DNA from: CTSoil-075 sp042610375
GTDB taxonomy: Bacteria > Bacillota > Negativicutes > DSM-13327
Length of the DNA stretch: 64,000 nucleotides
Assembly: GCF_042610375.1 (NCBI RefSeq)
Contig: NZ_JBGJZL010000006.1
Location: 124,001 to 188,000 of the forward strand
Direction: 5' to 3'
The notes under the pieces are model-generated. The model did no database searches. It saw only the letters and a list, made by a program, of their open reading frames with translations, and had not been told where the DNA came from. This document shows, piece by piece, positions 43,885-53,673 of this stretch (the stretch's first letter is position 1; each line of letters starts with the position of its first letter). Made by a program: the position numbers and the translations under genes.

Positions 43885-45660
43885 TTGGCTCATGAGTTGA
43901 CCAAACCAAGGGATATGAGTGGTACTACTTTCCATCTCAGCAAGGTAACGTATTTTGTTCACATCAATTAGATCCAATAAAGGAGAACTTGAATCATCTA
44001 ATATTCGTAATACCCATTTACGTACTGCATTGAGGTATGATGGGTTATGTGTTTTGGGATAAGGGCTTTTACGTCGCCACAATACATCATCAGGCAAGAC
44101 ACCTGTCAAAGCATGGCGTAACAATCCTTTTTCTCTATTTTGATAATTTTTCATATGCCATGGCACATTCCAGACATATTCAACAAGACGATGATCACAG
44201 AATGGGACTCTGACTTCCAGACCAAAAGCCATACTCATGCGATCTTTGCGATCAAGCAAAGTTGGCATCCAGCGGGTAAGACTAAGATAGAAGATTTCAC
44301 GCATGCGCGCCGACTGGGCATCCTCTCCTGGTAAAGCAGGTACTTCAGCCAATGCTTCATGATAGCGATCATGAACATAGTCCTGCAGATTAATTTTTGC
44401 CTTGAAGGCAGGTGATAGCCACTCCATACGGATTTCAGGTTTTGGTGACCAAGGAAAAGCTGGGGAATTGATCATTTCTTCCCGATAAAACCAAGGATAT
44501 CCCCCAAATACTTCGTCCGCACACTCACCTGATAAAGCAACAGTAGCGCCTTTTTTAATCTCCCGGCAGAATAAATATAAGGACGTGTCTACATCAGCCA
44601 TTCCTGGCAAATCTCGCGAAATTGTGGCATTCGGTAAACTCCCTGCTAGATCCGGTGTATCAAGTATGACATCATGATGAACAGTACCAAAAAAATCAGA
44701 AACCCGCCGTACCCAAGGAGCATCCGCATTGGGCTGAAAATTACTGGCTTTAAAATAACGATCATTATCAAGATAATCAACAGAATACGTATTAACCGGC
44801 CCGAGTCCTTCCTTCTGATATGTATGGCAGGCAAGTGCCGTTAAAGCACTGGAATCGAGTCCTCCTGATAATAAAGTACAAACAGGTACATCAGCAACTA
44901 ATTGGCGTCTTACAATATCCCCTAAAAGTTCTCTGACTGTGCTCACTGTAGTATCAAAATCATCAAGATGAGGCATACTTTGTAAAGCCCAATATTGATG
45001 TATATCAATTCCTTTATGGCTATAGACCATACTATGGCCAGCTTTTAGTTCTGAAATTCCAGAAAATACACCATGCCCTGGCGTACGCGCAGGTCCAATG
45101 ATAAAAATTTCAGCAAGACCGTCCCGATCAACTTTAGGTTTAATCTTAGGATGGGCCAGCAAAGCCTTAAGCTCTGATCCAAAGATAAAGTCACTACCCG
45201 ATAGTGTATAAAATAAAGGTTTAACCCCAATCCGGTCGCGAGCTAAAAATAAAATTTGCTGATCTTCATCCCAAATTGCAAAAGCAAAGATTCCATTAAA
45301 CCGTTCTGCACAAGAAGTTCCCCACTCTATATAGGCTGCAAGCAACACCTCTGTATCACAATTGGTACGAAAGTTATGTCCGCGGTTTTCTAACTCCTGC
45401 CGCAGCTCAGGCGTATTATAAAGCTCACCATTATAAGTAATGACACAAGGATGATCACCTTTATATCGGATCATTGGCTGGGCGCCATTTTCTGGATCAA
45501 CAACACTCAAACGACGATGACCTAAGGCTACATGATTTCCTAAATAGATTCCTGCTGCATCAGGCCCTCGATCTGCTAGGGTCTCAACCATACGCTCTAG
45601 AATCAAACCCTCATTTTCAAGGTTTCTTTCCCAATTCATCCATCCTGTAATTCCACACAC
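43816..45660 (-). CDS. asnB: Asparagine synthetase (glutamine-hydrolysing)
   Basis: 614 residues. N-terminal Ntn-amidotransferase with catalytic Cys2 (MCGITGWMNW), the ADRGPDAAGIY and YNGELYN motifs, then the synthetase domain with the ATP loop VCTLLSGGLDSSALTAL and GECADEVFGGYPWF. Makes asparagine from aspartate, glutamine and ATP; proteins of this length also act in peptidoglycan amidation or spore processes. It was originally adjacent to the nitroreductase gene before the 10-kb island separated them. The 3' end overlaps the 276-bp repeat. Confidence 0.95.
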   Translation of the reverse strand: MCGITGWMNWERNLENEGLILERMVETLADRGPDAAGIYLGNHVALGHRRLSVVDPENGAQPMIRYKGDHPCVITYNGELYNTPELRQELENRGHNFRTNCDTEVLLAAYIEWGTSCAERFNGIFAFAIWDEDQQILFLARDRIGVKPLFYTLSGSDFIFGSELKALLAHPKIKPKVDRDGLAEIFIIGPARTPGHGVFSGISELKAGHSMVYSHKGIDIHQYWALQSMPHLDDFDTTVSTVRELLGDIVRRQLVADVPVCTLLSGGLDSSALTALACHTYQKEGLGPVNTYSVDYLDNDRYFKASNFQPNADAPWVRRVSDFFGTVHHDVILDTPDLAGSLPNATISRDLPGMADVDTSLYLFCREIKKGATVALSGECADEVFGGYPWFYREEMINSPAFPWSPKPEIRMEWLSPAFKAKINLQDYVHDRYHEALAEVPALPGEDAQSARMREIFYLSLTRWMPTLLDRKDRMSMAFGLEVRVPFCDHRLVEYVWNVPWHMKNYQNREKGLLRHALTGVLPDDVLWRRKSPYPKTHNPSYLNAVRKWVLRILDDSSSPLLDLIDVNKIRYLAEMESSTTHIPWFGQLMSQPQLFAYLIQVDTWLRKYKVEFI

Positions 45661-45847
45661 AATTATCCATCTCCTTCGGAAACTCTATCCAAGGTTGTTT
45701 TACTGATCTGCATCACATGATAGTATATGAATCATAATAATATCTGACACTATTAAAAATATAATCATTGTGACTGCCATCACAGAAGTTATCTTCAGTA
45801 AGACGTACAATAGACTTAAGTTAAAACATATAAAGGACGTGTACATA

Positions 45848-46186
45848 ATGGAAAAGAAATTTATTAAAAATATCGAGTTCAGCAAAGCTTTGGATATGGC
45901 TCATCTTGTTGAGTATCAAGAAGGAAGGGTCGTCAGCCTAACCTTAGTGCAAAACGAAAACTTAACGCTCACACTGTTTGCCTTCGCTAAAGGCGAAGCT
46001 GTTAGCACTCATTCAGCTCCTGGTGATGCCATGGTTTACATCCTAGACGGTGAAGCTGAAATAACGATTGATCAAGAAAAGTTCATTGCTCGCACTGGTC
46101 AAACCATTGTAATGCCTTCTGACATTCCTCACGGACTAGACGCGGTAGAAAACTTTAAAATGATGTTGATTTTAGTAAAAAAATAA
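45848..46186 (+). CDS. Small cupin-domain protein
   Basis: 112 residues. A single cupin barrel: motif one around FAKGEAVSTHSAPGDAMVYILDGEAEITI and motif two PSDIPHGLDAVENFKMMLI. Only part of the usual metal-binding His/Glu set is present, as in regulatory or detoxifying small cupins. A longer frame begins at 45770, but the ATG at 45848 with AAAGGA upstream and the standard family N terminus is preferred. Monocistronic, followed by a terminator. Ligand unknown. Confidence 0.85.
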   Translation: MEKKFIKNIEFSKALDMAHLVEYQEGRVVSLTLVQNENLTLTLFAFAKGEAVSTHSAPGDAMVYILDGEAEITIDQEKFIARTGQTIVMPSDIPHGLDAVENFKMMLILVKK

Positions 46187-46193
46187 AATGAAA

Positions 46194-46231
46194 AAAAGGG
46201 GCTCTGTGAAATAAAACAGAGTCCCTTTTTC
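46194..46231 (+). terminator. Bidirectional terminator between cupin and response regulator genes
   Basis: AAAAAGGGGCTCTGT pairs with ACAGAGTCCCTTTTT around an eight-base loop. The A and T arms make it effective in both directions. Confidence 0.85.
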
Positions 46232-46245
46232 TATCTTATGGCTTC

Positions 46246-47286
46246 TTATGTCTTTTCTAAAGAGAATTCCAATTGAATTACCTGTCGCTCATTCTTACGT
46301 CCTGTAATGAATTTGACATTCATGATTTCACGAAACACTTCTTCTGCTAATTGGTATGAACATTGAGAGAGCTCACTTTGGTAACGACCAGTCTCATCTA
46401 AGAAAAACAAACTAAAAGTAAGTCTAACTTTCTTGTCATCTTCTTGAGTTGTGATGTAAATATATAAATTTTGAATATCATGATTCTGGGATAATAACTT
46501 TAATAAGCATAGTACTGGAAATTGAATGATATCATAATTTCCCTGAATCGTACCTGTCGCAGCCTCAGTGACCTGAACTTTCCCCTGGCTATAACGTGGA
46601 TCATCAGCAACCAATTGGCGTAATTTTTCTACTATATTTCCTAAAGATAAATACTCCATTTCACCTGGTACTCGCTCAGTATAATCCCTTAAAAAATTGG
46701 CTAAATATTGAGTTTCATTTTCTTTTTTCATTTCAATCGATTCTAATAATAAACTACTGATCTTTTTTATATGCTGTATTTGTTTAGCTCTCAGCATCGA
46801 ACTAGCTTCCATTTTCTTCAAAACATTTTGATAAGCAGTATTACGTTTTTCCAGATTGATTTGAAGCTGAATTTCATTTTTTTTGAGTTGATAATGTTCG
46901 ATTGCTCGATTAATTACATATTTAAGTTCAGATTCCATATCCCAAGGTTTTGCAATAAAATTAAAAATATCAGCCTGGTTTACAGTAGCTAAAACTTGAG
47001 AAAGTTGGGTATATCCTGACAAAACAATCTTTACGGTTTTGGGATACTTTTCTTTCACAATTTTTAAGAGCTGCAAACCATCCATCCCAGGCATCTTCAT
47101 ATCTGTAACAATGACACTGATCTCATTTTTTTCCATAATTTTCAAAGCTTCAGCGCCACTATTGGCAAAATATGCAGTATAATCTTCATCAATTACAGCC
47201 CGCCGTATGGAACTTAAAATATTAAGTTCATCGTCAACAAATAGTACAGTAGAAAAATCCCGCTCTTTTGTCGTTAATTCAGCCAT
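46246..47286 (-). CDS. Response regulator with REC domain and uncharacterised helical output region
   Basis: 346 residues. Residues ~12-130 are a receiver domain: acidic pair in VLFVDDELN, phospho-acceptor Asp in VIVTDMKMPGMDG, then VLSGYTQ and IAKPWD, the RpfG/HD-GYP-type receiver subgroup. The remaining ~210 residues show a coiled coil and a region resembling a degenerate histidine-kinase-like ATPase, without clear ATP motifs or a DNA-binding domain. It is transcribed after the PAS kinase (103 bp) and is its probable partner. The output is unknown. Confidence 0.82.
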   Translation of the reverse strand: MAELTTKERDFSTVLFVDDELNILSSIRRAVIDEDYTAYFANSGAEALKIMEKNEISVIVTDMKMPGMDGLQLLKIVKEKYPKTVKIVLSGYTQLSQVLATVNQADIFNFIAKPWDMESELKYVINRAIEHYQLKKNEIQLQINLEKRNTAYQNVLKKMEASSMLRAKQIQHIKKISSLLLESIEMKKENETQYLANFLRDYTERVPGEMEYLSLGNIVEKLRQLVADDPRYSQGKVQVTEAATGTIQGNYDIIQFPVLCLLKLLSQNHDIQNLYIYITTQEDDKKVRLTFSLFFLDETGRYQSELSQCSYQLAEEVFREIMNVKFITGRKNERQVIQLEFSLEKT

Positions 47287-47388
47287 CAACCATTCCCCCT
47301 TTGGAATCTGTCATTCATTATTACTTATCGACATTTATTTTTAAATAAATAGTGCAACTTTCCCTTGTTTAGCAGATCATTATCATGG

Positions 47389-49461
47389 TCATATGACTTC
47401 CTCTTGCTGTCCTTGATGAATCGGAAGTTTTATAGTAAAGGTAGTACCAGTACCAATCATACTCTGAAGAATAATCTCACCATGATGTTTATTCACAATA
47501 ATATCATATGAGATACTGAGTCCCAAACCAGTTCCCTGACCGATGGGTTTGGTCGTAAAAAATGGTTCAAAAACTTTCTGCTGATTTGGTTCACTAATCC
47601 CTATACCATTATCGGCAATTTCACAATAAACAAATTCATCATCGGCGTATGTTGTAATTTTAATCAATCCAAGTTCTTCTGTGCCTTTTTGTTTAATAGC
47701 TTGGGCTCCATTGACAATAATATTCAGTAATACTTGGTTAATATAGCTACCTACGACTTCAATGACCGGAATATCACTAAAATTTTCTTCTACATTAGCC
47801 CAATATTTAATTTCATTTTTAGCAATGAGCAATGTATTCTTAATTCCAGCATTTAAATCATATTCTTGAAAATTTGAATCTTGATCAATTCTAGCGAAGG
47901 TGCGTAGTCCCGTAACAATTTTACCCACTCGCTCCAATCCTTCAGTGGATTCTTTAAATAGATCTTTGATATCTTCCAATACAAAATCAATTTTCTTTTC
48001 CCGTTCTATTTTATGGATCAAGTTTATACTTTCAGATAGGGAAGACCCATCACTATTTTCTATGATTTGTACTAAATTTCGATATTCATTGAGAACCATA
48101 CTTAAACGGTCTACGTAATTTTTCAAGCTAGTAAAGTTACTTGTAATAAATCCTAGTGGATTATTAATTTCATGGGCAACCCCTGCTGCCAGTTGACCAA
48201 TCCCTGCCAATTTTTCTTGTTGAATTAGTTTCATTTGTGCAGCGCGTAGCTGAGATAACATAGACTGTAATTCTTCATTTTGTGTTTTTAAAGTATCTTC
48301 CATTTTTTTACGTTCTGTAATATCACGTTCAGCATTAATAAACAGGATAGGATTTCCTTGCTCATCGAGTACTGATGAAGTCAGAATTTCACTCATAAAA
48401 GAAGAACCATTATTTTTGTATAACATACATTCTAAAGTTTGTGCCTGTTGCGTGGCAAGAACCTGAAAAAATTTGCCTTGAAGAAGTTTACGATCTTTAG
48501 GTATCACCATTGCTAAAATATTTCGTCCTAGCATTTCTTCAGGGTCATCAAATTCATGTAAACTAGCTGAATGCTGGTTCGCCATTTGAATTTGTCCACT
48601 CACATCCGTCATAATAATACCATAGGGTGTTGCCTCAACAAGACTACGGTGCATATTCTCACTTTTCCCGAGAGACTCTAGTGCCATCTTCTGCACAGTA
48701 ACGTCCCGTCCGACACCCACAATGCCGGCGATCTTATTATATTCGCCATATATAGGGGATAAGGATATCTGAATATCCCTCATACCTGTTGGCAAGTTCA
48801 GTCTACACTCATACAGAATATGTTGTCCAGACAGTATCTTAGGGATAATTTTCTGTTCAAATTCTCTATAACTATCACCTAAGATTGCATCGAGTTTCTT
48901 GCTATTCATCTCTTTATCCGATAAACCAAGGTTAATCGCCCACTGACCATAAAATCCTGAACAAACGCCATCTAAGTCTAAGGTAAATACGATATCTTCC
49001 ATGGAATTTACCAATGCCTTAAAACGTTCCTGGCTTCGTTGCAATTCTTGTTGGTGTTCTTTGAGTTCTGTAATATCATTAATAATGCCAACAAGACCGC
49101 CAATACTGCCCTGATCATTTAAATAAGTCTTTTTATTCATTACAAAAAGACGATTATCATTAATAATTATATTTTCCTCTACATCAACTTCCTGTTTTCT
49201 AAATAAGGCTTCATCCTGACGATGGTAAAGCTGAGCCGCATCATCAGCTGTTACTTCATAGATAGTTTTTCCGATAATTTGGTCCCGAGTCAGTCTATGA
49301 AATTTTTCAAAGGCTTGATTGCACCCTAGGTATTCACCATTTGTATTCTTAAAAAAAATTGGCTGGGGGATGGTATCAATAATTTTTTGCAAAAAATCGA
49401 CTTGCTCGCTATATTGTTTTGTTATCTCAGTGCATTCGAATATGGTCTTTACCTCATTCAC
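47389..49461 (-). CDS. Multi-PAS sensor histidine kinase
   Basis: 690 residues without transmembrane segments. Three or four PAS domains in tandem (residues ~18-135, ~145-260, ~270-395), each with the PAS cores PIFFKNTNGEYLGCNQAFE, GVGRDVT and SEILTSSVLDEQGNP. A HisKA region with the phospho-His in AAGVAHEINNPLGF follows, then the ATPase motifs DNGIGI and GQGTGLGLSISYDI. It is cytoplasmic, so the signal is probably redox or a small ligand. The response regulator lies next downstream. Stimulus unknown. Confidence 0.92.
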   Translation of the reverse strand: MNEVKTIFECTEITKQYSEQVDFLQKIIDTIPQPIFFKNTNGEYLGCNQAFEKFHRLTRDQIIGKTIYEVTADDAAQLYHRQDEALFRKQEVDVEENIIINDNRLFVMNKKTYLNDQGSIGGLVGIINDITELKEHQQELQRSQERFKALVNSMEDIVFTLDLDGVCSGFYGQWAINLGLSDKEMNSKKLDAILGDSYREFEQKIIPKILSGQHILYECRLNLPTGMRDIQISLSPIYGEYNKIAGIVGVGRDVTVQKMALESLGKSENMHRSLVEATPYGIIMTDVSGQIQMANQHSASLHEFDDPEEMLGRNILAMVIPKDRKLLQGKFFQVLATQQAQTLECMLYKNNGSSFMSEILTSSVLDEQGNPILFINAERDITERKKMEDTLKTQNEELQSMLSQLRAAQMKLIQQEKLAGIGQLAAGVAHEINNPLGFITSNFTSLKNYVDRLSMVLNEYRNLVQIIENSDGSSLSESINLIHKIEREKKIDFVLEDIKDLFKESTEGLERVGKIVTGLRTFARIDQDSNFQEYDLNAGIKNTLLIAKNEIKYWANVEENFSDIPVIEVVGSYINQVLLNIIVNGAQAIKQKGTEELGLIKITTYADDEFVYCEIADNGIGISEPNQQKVFEPFFTTKPIGQGTGLGLSISYDIIVNKHHGEIILQSMIGTGTTFTIKLPIHQGQQEEVI

Positions 49462-49662
49462 AGTACCACCGCCTTATCTCATTCACTTCTGAATGATCCC
49501 TCTCAATTCCATCGATAATTTTATATTTTTTCAATTCACTGTTTATTTCGATATATCTTTTTCAAAACCTGCTATATAACCTGAATTAAATATGATGCCT
49601 CCATTTTTCACTAAAATATCCATGCGTTTTTTTCATGCATTTGATATAAATTCTATATCCCA

Positions 49663-49691
49663 TTGCTTTTTACAGATTGATTGGCTAAAAT
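49663..49691 (+). promoter_or_regulatory. Sigma-A promoter of the DUF1624 gene
   Basis: TTGCTT (49663-49668) and TAAAAT (49686-49691) with a 17-bp gap. It lies upstream of the ATG at 49720 and rules out the longer frame starting at 49681. Confidence 0.65.
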
Positions 49692-49719
49692 GATGTATAG
49701 CTCTTATGGGAGGTTTAAA

Positions 49720-50421
49720 ATGATCATTCATCATCGTATTTGGGAAATTGATTTTATTCGCGGTCTTGCCATTATTCTAATGATTATCTTCCACTTCATT
49801 GTGGACTTAAAAGATTTTTATTCCTATCCTCTAGACTATTTAAGTGGCTTTTGGTATCTGGAAGGTAAACTCTCAGCTATCATTTTTATGTTAATTTGTG
49901 GTGTCAGTAGTACACTTGGAAAAAAGAGTACACGACATGGTATAAAAGTTTTTTTATGGGCTATGTTATTGACCCTAGTAACTTATCTATACAATGAAAA
50001 CTATTATATCCGCTTCGGTATTTTACACTTTCTCGGTATCAGTTTACTATCTGCTCATTTTATACGCCGCTTACCAATCTATGGACTCATTATCCTAAGC
50101 TGTACAACGCTGATCATTGGCACGACATTTTCTGACCAGTACATCAGTAACCCTTATCTCTTTCCAATTGGCCTTAGAAGTAATTCTTTTATTTCAATGG
50201 ACTATTACCCAATCTTCCCCTGGTATGGGGTCTTCTTATCTGGTATCATCTTAGGAAAAAGTTTGTATGGAGATAAAAAAAATTTTTCTGTCCCAAAGCT
50301 TTCTCATCACCAACCAGAAGTTGTAATTAGTTGGCTTGGTCAACATTCTCTTGCTGTCTATCTCACACATCAACCTATTTTATTGTTGTTGTTATATCTC
50401 TTTCATACTGTATACCAATGA
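49720..50421 (+). CDS. DUF1624 (HGSNAT-like acyltransferase) membrane protein
   Basis: 233 residues with about seven hydrophobic segments. The N-terminal RIWEIDFIRGLAIILMIIFHFIVDL is the hallmark of DUF1624/HGSNAT-type acyltransferases, and FGILHFLGISLL and PWYGVFLSGIILG follow. Members are integral membrane proteins thought to transfer acyl groups, mostly uncharacterised in bacteria. The ATG at 49720 has GGGAGG at a good distance. Monocistronic, with its own promoter and terminator. Confidence 0.85.
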   Translation: MIIHHRIWEIDFIRGLAIILMIIFHFIVDLKDFYSYPLDYLSGFWYLEGKLSAIIFMLICGVSSTLGKKSTRHGIKVFLWAMLLTLVTYLYNENYYIRFGILHFLGISLLSAHFIRRLPIYGLIILSCTTLIIGTTFSDQYISNPYLFPIGLRSNSFISMDYYPIFPWYGVFLSGIILGKSLYGDKKNFSVPKLSHHQPEVVISWLGQHSLAVYLTHQPILLLLLYLFHTVYQ

Positions 50422-50438
50422 ACTCCTTTAGCTAAAGC

Positions 50439-50477
50439 AATACCCCGATCTTATACAACGTATAAAATCGGGGTATT
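50439..50477 (+). terminator. Bidirectional terminator between DUF1624 and znuA
   Basis: AATACCCCGAT pairs with ATCGGGGTATT with a 17-nt loop containing a second small helix, followed by T-rich sequence both ways. Confidence 0.85.
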
Positions 50478-50485
50478 ATTTTATG

Positions 50486-51451
50486 TTATTTCAATGCTTT
50501 TACTAAATTCGTTAAGTTTTCTCTCATAATCATGATATAATTTTTGCCTTGTTTCATTTCTTCTTCTGTTAGATTTTCAACAGGATTCAATACTAACAAT
50601 TCTGCACCCGTTTCCTTTGCGATCGTCTGGGCTAATTTAGGACTGGCAAGGGTTTCAAAGAATATGTATTTCACATTATGCTCACGACAAAACTTCGTAA
50701 TTTCAGCCATTTTATCTGGAGTCGGCTCAGCATCAGGGGAAAGGCCCATAATACCAACCTGATTAAGTCCATAACGAGCAGCTAAATATCCAAAAGCCTC
50801 ATGGCTTGTAATGATATCTTTACGCGCAATCGTCGATAAGGTTTGTTTATACTCCTGGTCAAGCTCTGATAATTGTTTATTAAACTTTTCAGCATTTTCT
50901 TTATAGTAAGCAGCATTTTTTTCATCCGCTGCGATTAATGCTGTTAGAATATTATTGACTTCTTGCTGTGCGGCTAGAGGATCAAGCCACATATGAGAAT
51001 CCCCTTCGTGATCATGTTTATCCTCTTTGTGATGATCATCTTTTTTATGTTTATCCTCATCATGGTGATCGGCTAACTTCGCCACACCTTTGCTCACTTG
51101 AACTGGCACAGTCGTACCTAATACATCTTTCGTTAGCAATTTTTCAACGGGCTCAAATCCTGATCCATGATAAGCAAAGATTTTCGCATCCTTAAGACGA
51201 GTAATATCTTTTGCAGTCGGCTCCCAATCGTGAGGCTCCGCACCTGGTGGAATCAACATGACCACATCGACCTTATCTCCACCTACTTGTTTAACAAACT
51301 CATATACAGGGTATACAGTCGCAACTACTTTTATTTTGGAACCACTAGTTGATTCAGTATTTTTTACCTTATTTCCAGCACATCCAGCGAATAAAACTAC
51401 AGCGAGCAGTGCAATACTGACACTCACTAAAATTTTCCACTCTTTTTTCAT
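50486..51451 (-). CDS. znuA: Zinc ABC transporter substrate-binding lipoprotein
   Basis: 321 residues. The signal peptide ends in a lipobox (LFAGC). Cluster A-I features are visible: metal ligands in PPGAEPHDWEPT, SHMWLDP, TSHEAFGYLAARYG and FFETLAS, and a His/Asp-rich flexible loop between residues ~120 and 150 that is characteristic of zinc rather than manganese binders. No ABC permease or ATPase is adjacent in the window, so the partners are encoded elsewhere. A palindrome overlapping its promoter suggests metal-responsive repression. Confidence 0.93.
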   Translation of the reverse strand: MKKEWKILVSVSIALLAVVLFAGCAGNKVKNTESTSGSKIKVVATVYPVYEFVKQVGGDKVDVVMLIPPGAEPHDWEPTAKDITRLKDAKIFAYHGSGFEPVEKLLTKDVLGTTVPVQVSKGVAKLADHHDEDKHKKDDHHKEDKHDHEGDSHMWLDPLAAQQEVNNILTALIAADEKNAAYYKENAEKFNKQLSELDQEYKQTLSTIARKDIITSHEAFGYLAARYGLNQVGIMGLSPDAEPTPDKMAEITKFCREHNVKYIFFETLASPKLAQTIAKETGAELLVLNPVENLTEEEMKQGKNYIMIMRENLTNLVKALK

Positions 51452-51489
51452 AATCCACGCTCCTTAATAAGAATATTATTATCTAGCAA

Positions 51490-51519
51490 ATAATATCATA
51501 TCCTCTTTACAATGTAAAG
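51490..51519 (-). promoter_or_regulatory. znuA promoter overlapped by a 15-bp palindrome
   Basis: On the minus strand TTTACA (51513-51518) and TATTAT (51490-51495) are 17 bp apart. A perfect palindrome CTTTACAATGTAAAG (51505-51519) covers the -35. This is where a repressor would bind. It does not match the Bacillus Zur box, so the regulator is not assigned. Confidence 0.7.
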
Positions 51520-51643
51520 TAAGGTCTAAAAAATTCATTATTTAAATCACTCTCTTTATGCTAATGGATTTATCTCTCCCCTCTTATCTTTTCATTCCTA
51601 CAGGTATATAATGAGAATAAAAGAATAAGCGGAGGTAAAGACA

Positions 51644-52810
51644 TTGGCGATCATCAAAGCTCTTATTGAAAAACATTATGATTCAATTGTAAATTTACGA
51701 CGTCATTTTCATATTCATCCCGAACTGAGTGCCCAGGAATTTAATACCCAACAGAAAATCATGGACGAACTCTTAGCTCTTGGACTTCAGCCAAAAAAAA
51801 TTGCTAACACAGGTGTCATTGCTGATTTACAAGGAAAATTACCTGGCAAGACCGTAGCAATCCGCGCTGACATTGATGCCTTAGAACTTCAAGATGAATG
51901 CAATCAACCTTACCAATCACAAAATCCTGGTGTGTGTCATGCCTGTGGTCATGATGGGCATACTGCGATGCTGATTGGTGTAGCCAAAACACTCGTTGAG
52001 TTAAAAAATGAATTTTCAGGGACGATTCGTCTTTTATTTCAACCTAGTGAAGAGCGTTTCCCTGGCGGAGCGGAAATGATGATTGCAGATGGTGCATTAG
52101 TTGGCGTAGACTGCATTATTGGCACCCATCTCTGGCAAACCCTTGAAGTTGGAACCATCGGTATTACCTACGGCCCCATGATGGCTTCACCTGATGAATT
52201 TACAATCAAAATCAAAGGTCGAGGTGGACATGCCTCCATGCCACACCAGACAGTCGATGCCCTATTGGTCGGCGCACAAATCGCAGTAGCACTCAATACC
52301 ATTGTCAGCCGCAATGTTGACCCAATGGAACAAGCTGTTATTTCCCTTGGTTTCTTTAAAGCCGGTGATACTTTTAATATTATTCCTGATACGGCCATCT
52401 TAAATGGTACAGTTCGTTCATTTAATGAAACAATGAGAACAGCCCTCTTTGATCGTATTGAGCAAGTCACTATGGGCCTCTGCCAAGCAGCAGGTGCTAC
52501 CTTTACCTTTGATAAACATTTAGGTTTTCTACCCGTGATTAATCATCCCGACATCAGCAAAGTACTTGCTGACGCTGGTGCAGAATCACTGGGCAGCGAG
52601 AAGGTTCTTACAATCAATCCTGTAATGGGTGGCGAAGATTTCTCCCAATACTTAGAAAAAGTTCCTGGGGCATTTATGTTCGTCGGTATTGGCAATGAAA
52701 AGAAGGGGATTATTTATCCCCAGCATCATCCTAAATTTGATATGGATGAAAAAGCTCTCTTTCATGGAGTCGAAATTATGACGCGAGCAGCCCTTACACT
52801 TCTCAAATAA
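51644..52810 (+). CDS. M20-family N-acyl amino acid amidohydrolase
   Basis: 388 residues. Di-zinc amidohydrolase with CHACGHDGHTAMLIG, FQPSEERFPGGAEMMI, the dimerisation region KIKGRGGHASMPHQTVDAL and the C-terminal GGEDFSQYL. The family splits N-acetylated or N-benzoylated amino acids; the substrate cannot be told from sequence. The start is TTG at 51644 with GGAGG eight bases upstream and no better ATG. Monocistronic; a hairpin (52812-52836) follows. Confidence 0.92.
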   Translation: MAIIKALIEKHYDSIVNLRRHFHIHPELSAQEFNTQQKIMDELLALGLQPKKIANTGVIADLQGKLPGKTVAIRADIDALELQDECNQPYQSQNPGVCHACGHDGHTAMLIGVAKTLVELKNEFSGTIRLLFQPSEERFPGGAEMMIADGALVGVDCIIGTHLWQTLEVGTIGITYGPMMASPDEFTIKIKGRGGHASMPHQTVDALLVGAQIAVALNTIVSRNVDPMEQAVISLGFFKAGDTFNIIPDTAILNGTVRSFNETMRTALFDRIEQVTMGLCQAAGATFTFDKHLGFLPVINHPDISKVLADAGAESLGSEKVLTINPVMGGEDFSQYLEKVPGAFMFVGIGNEKKGIIYPQHHPKFDMDEKALFHGVEIMTRAALTLLK

Positions 52811-52811
52811 A

Positions 52812-52836
52812 AAGAACTTGACTTACGCCAAGTTCT
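52812..52836 (+). terminator. Terminator after the amidohydrolase gene
   Basis: AAGAACTTG pairs with CAAGTTCTT around a short loop directly after the stop codon. A clear T-tract is lacking. Confidence 0.55.
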
Positions 52837-52932
52837 TAAAGTTAGAGGAAATCTCTAGTCATTTTTACTTACAATCAAAATAGTAAAATACTTTCTGATT
52901 CCCTAGAAAGTACGTGGATAAGCCTAACATGC

Positions 52933-53673
52933 TTATTCACGTACTTTTTTCATTAGCCATACCCCAGTACTAATAAATAAGGCAATATAGCTTACCATCA
53001 TAAAGATCGAAGTCATAGGCACTGAACCACCAGAAGAAATAGATCGTAAGGCATGGCTTGCATGTGTAAGAGGTAATATTTTAATCACCCAAGCCAAGAG
53101 AACTGGCAAATGATCTGGGACAAAAAATGTAGCACACAAAAATGACATCGGTAACAGTACATAGGTATTAAAATTGGCCATATCTTCATGAGAATTCATA
53201 ATCATGGCGGCCACTAATGCCATAGAAGCAAAGACCAAACAATTCAATGTTAAGACGAGCAAGAACCAGACATTAATCGTTAAATGAGCACCAAATGCAT
53301 AAGCTAAGGCAATAATAATCACGGATGAAATCAAACCTCGCAGCGCCCCTGCCAGTACCTTACCAATCACAAAGGAGGCAGAACCAATAGGCGCGATTAA
53401 ATATTCTTCCAAGGTTTTATGATATAACCGACTCATATTTAAAGGACTACCCACTGAAATGAAGCTAATATTCATGGAGTTTAACGCAATAATACCAGGT
53501 ACGATAAAATCCAAATAACTCCCTTGATTCACTTGAATACTACGCCCAAGTCCCCAACCAAAGGCAACAAGATATAAGATAGGCGAAACCATACGGGATA
53601 AAATAAACCGTCCAATGCGCCGCCTCAGTACTAACCAATCCCGCCAAAAGACTGTCCAAATATCATAGAGCAT
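52933..53673 (-). CDS. ABC-2 type transporter permease
   Basis: 246 residues, six hydrophobic segments. The layout (ILYLVAFGWGLGRSI, then LAYAFGAHL and the C-terminal helix pair) fits the ABC-2 (DrrB/NodJ) exporter permeases. It shares a base with the stop codon of its ATPase partner, so they form one exporter. Although it is the last gene of the corrinoid operon, the substrate is unknown. Confidence 0.88.
   Translation of the reverse strand: MLYDIWTVFWRDWLVLRRRIGRFILSRMVSPILYLVAFGWGLGRSIQVNQGSYLDFIVPGIIALNSMNISFISVGSPLNMSRLYHKTLEEYLIAPIGSASFVIGKVLAGALRGLISSVIIIALAYAFGAHLTINVWFLLVLTLNCLVFASMALVAAMIMNSHEDMANFNTYVLLPMSFLCATFFVPDHLPVLLAWVIKILPLTHASHALRSISSGGSVPMTSIFMMVSYIALFISTGVWLMKKVRE

Noticed and set aside
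45770..45847. N-terminal extension of the cupin protein
   Set aside because: No ribosome binding site; the start at 45848 fits both spacing and family length.
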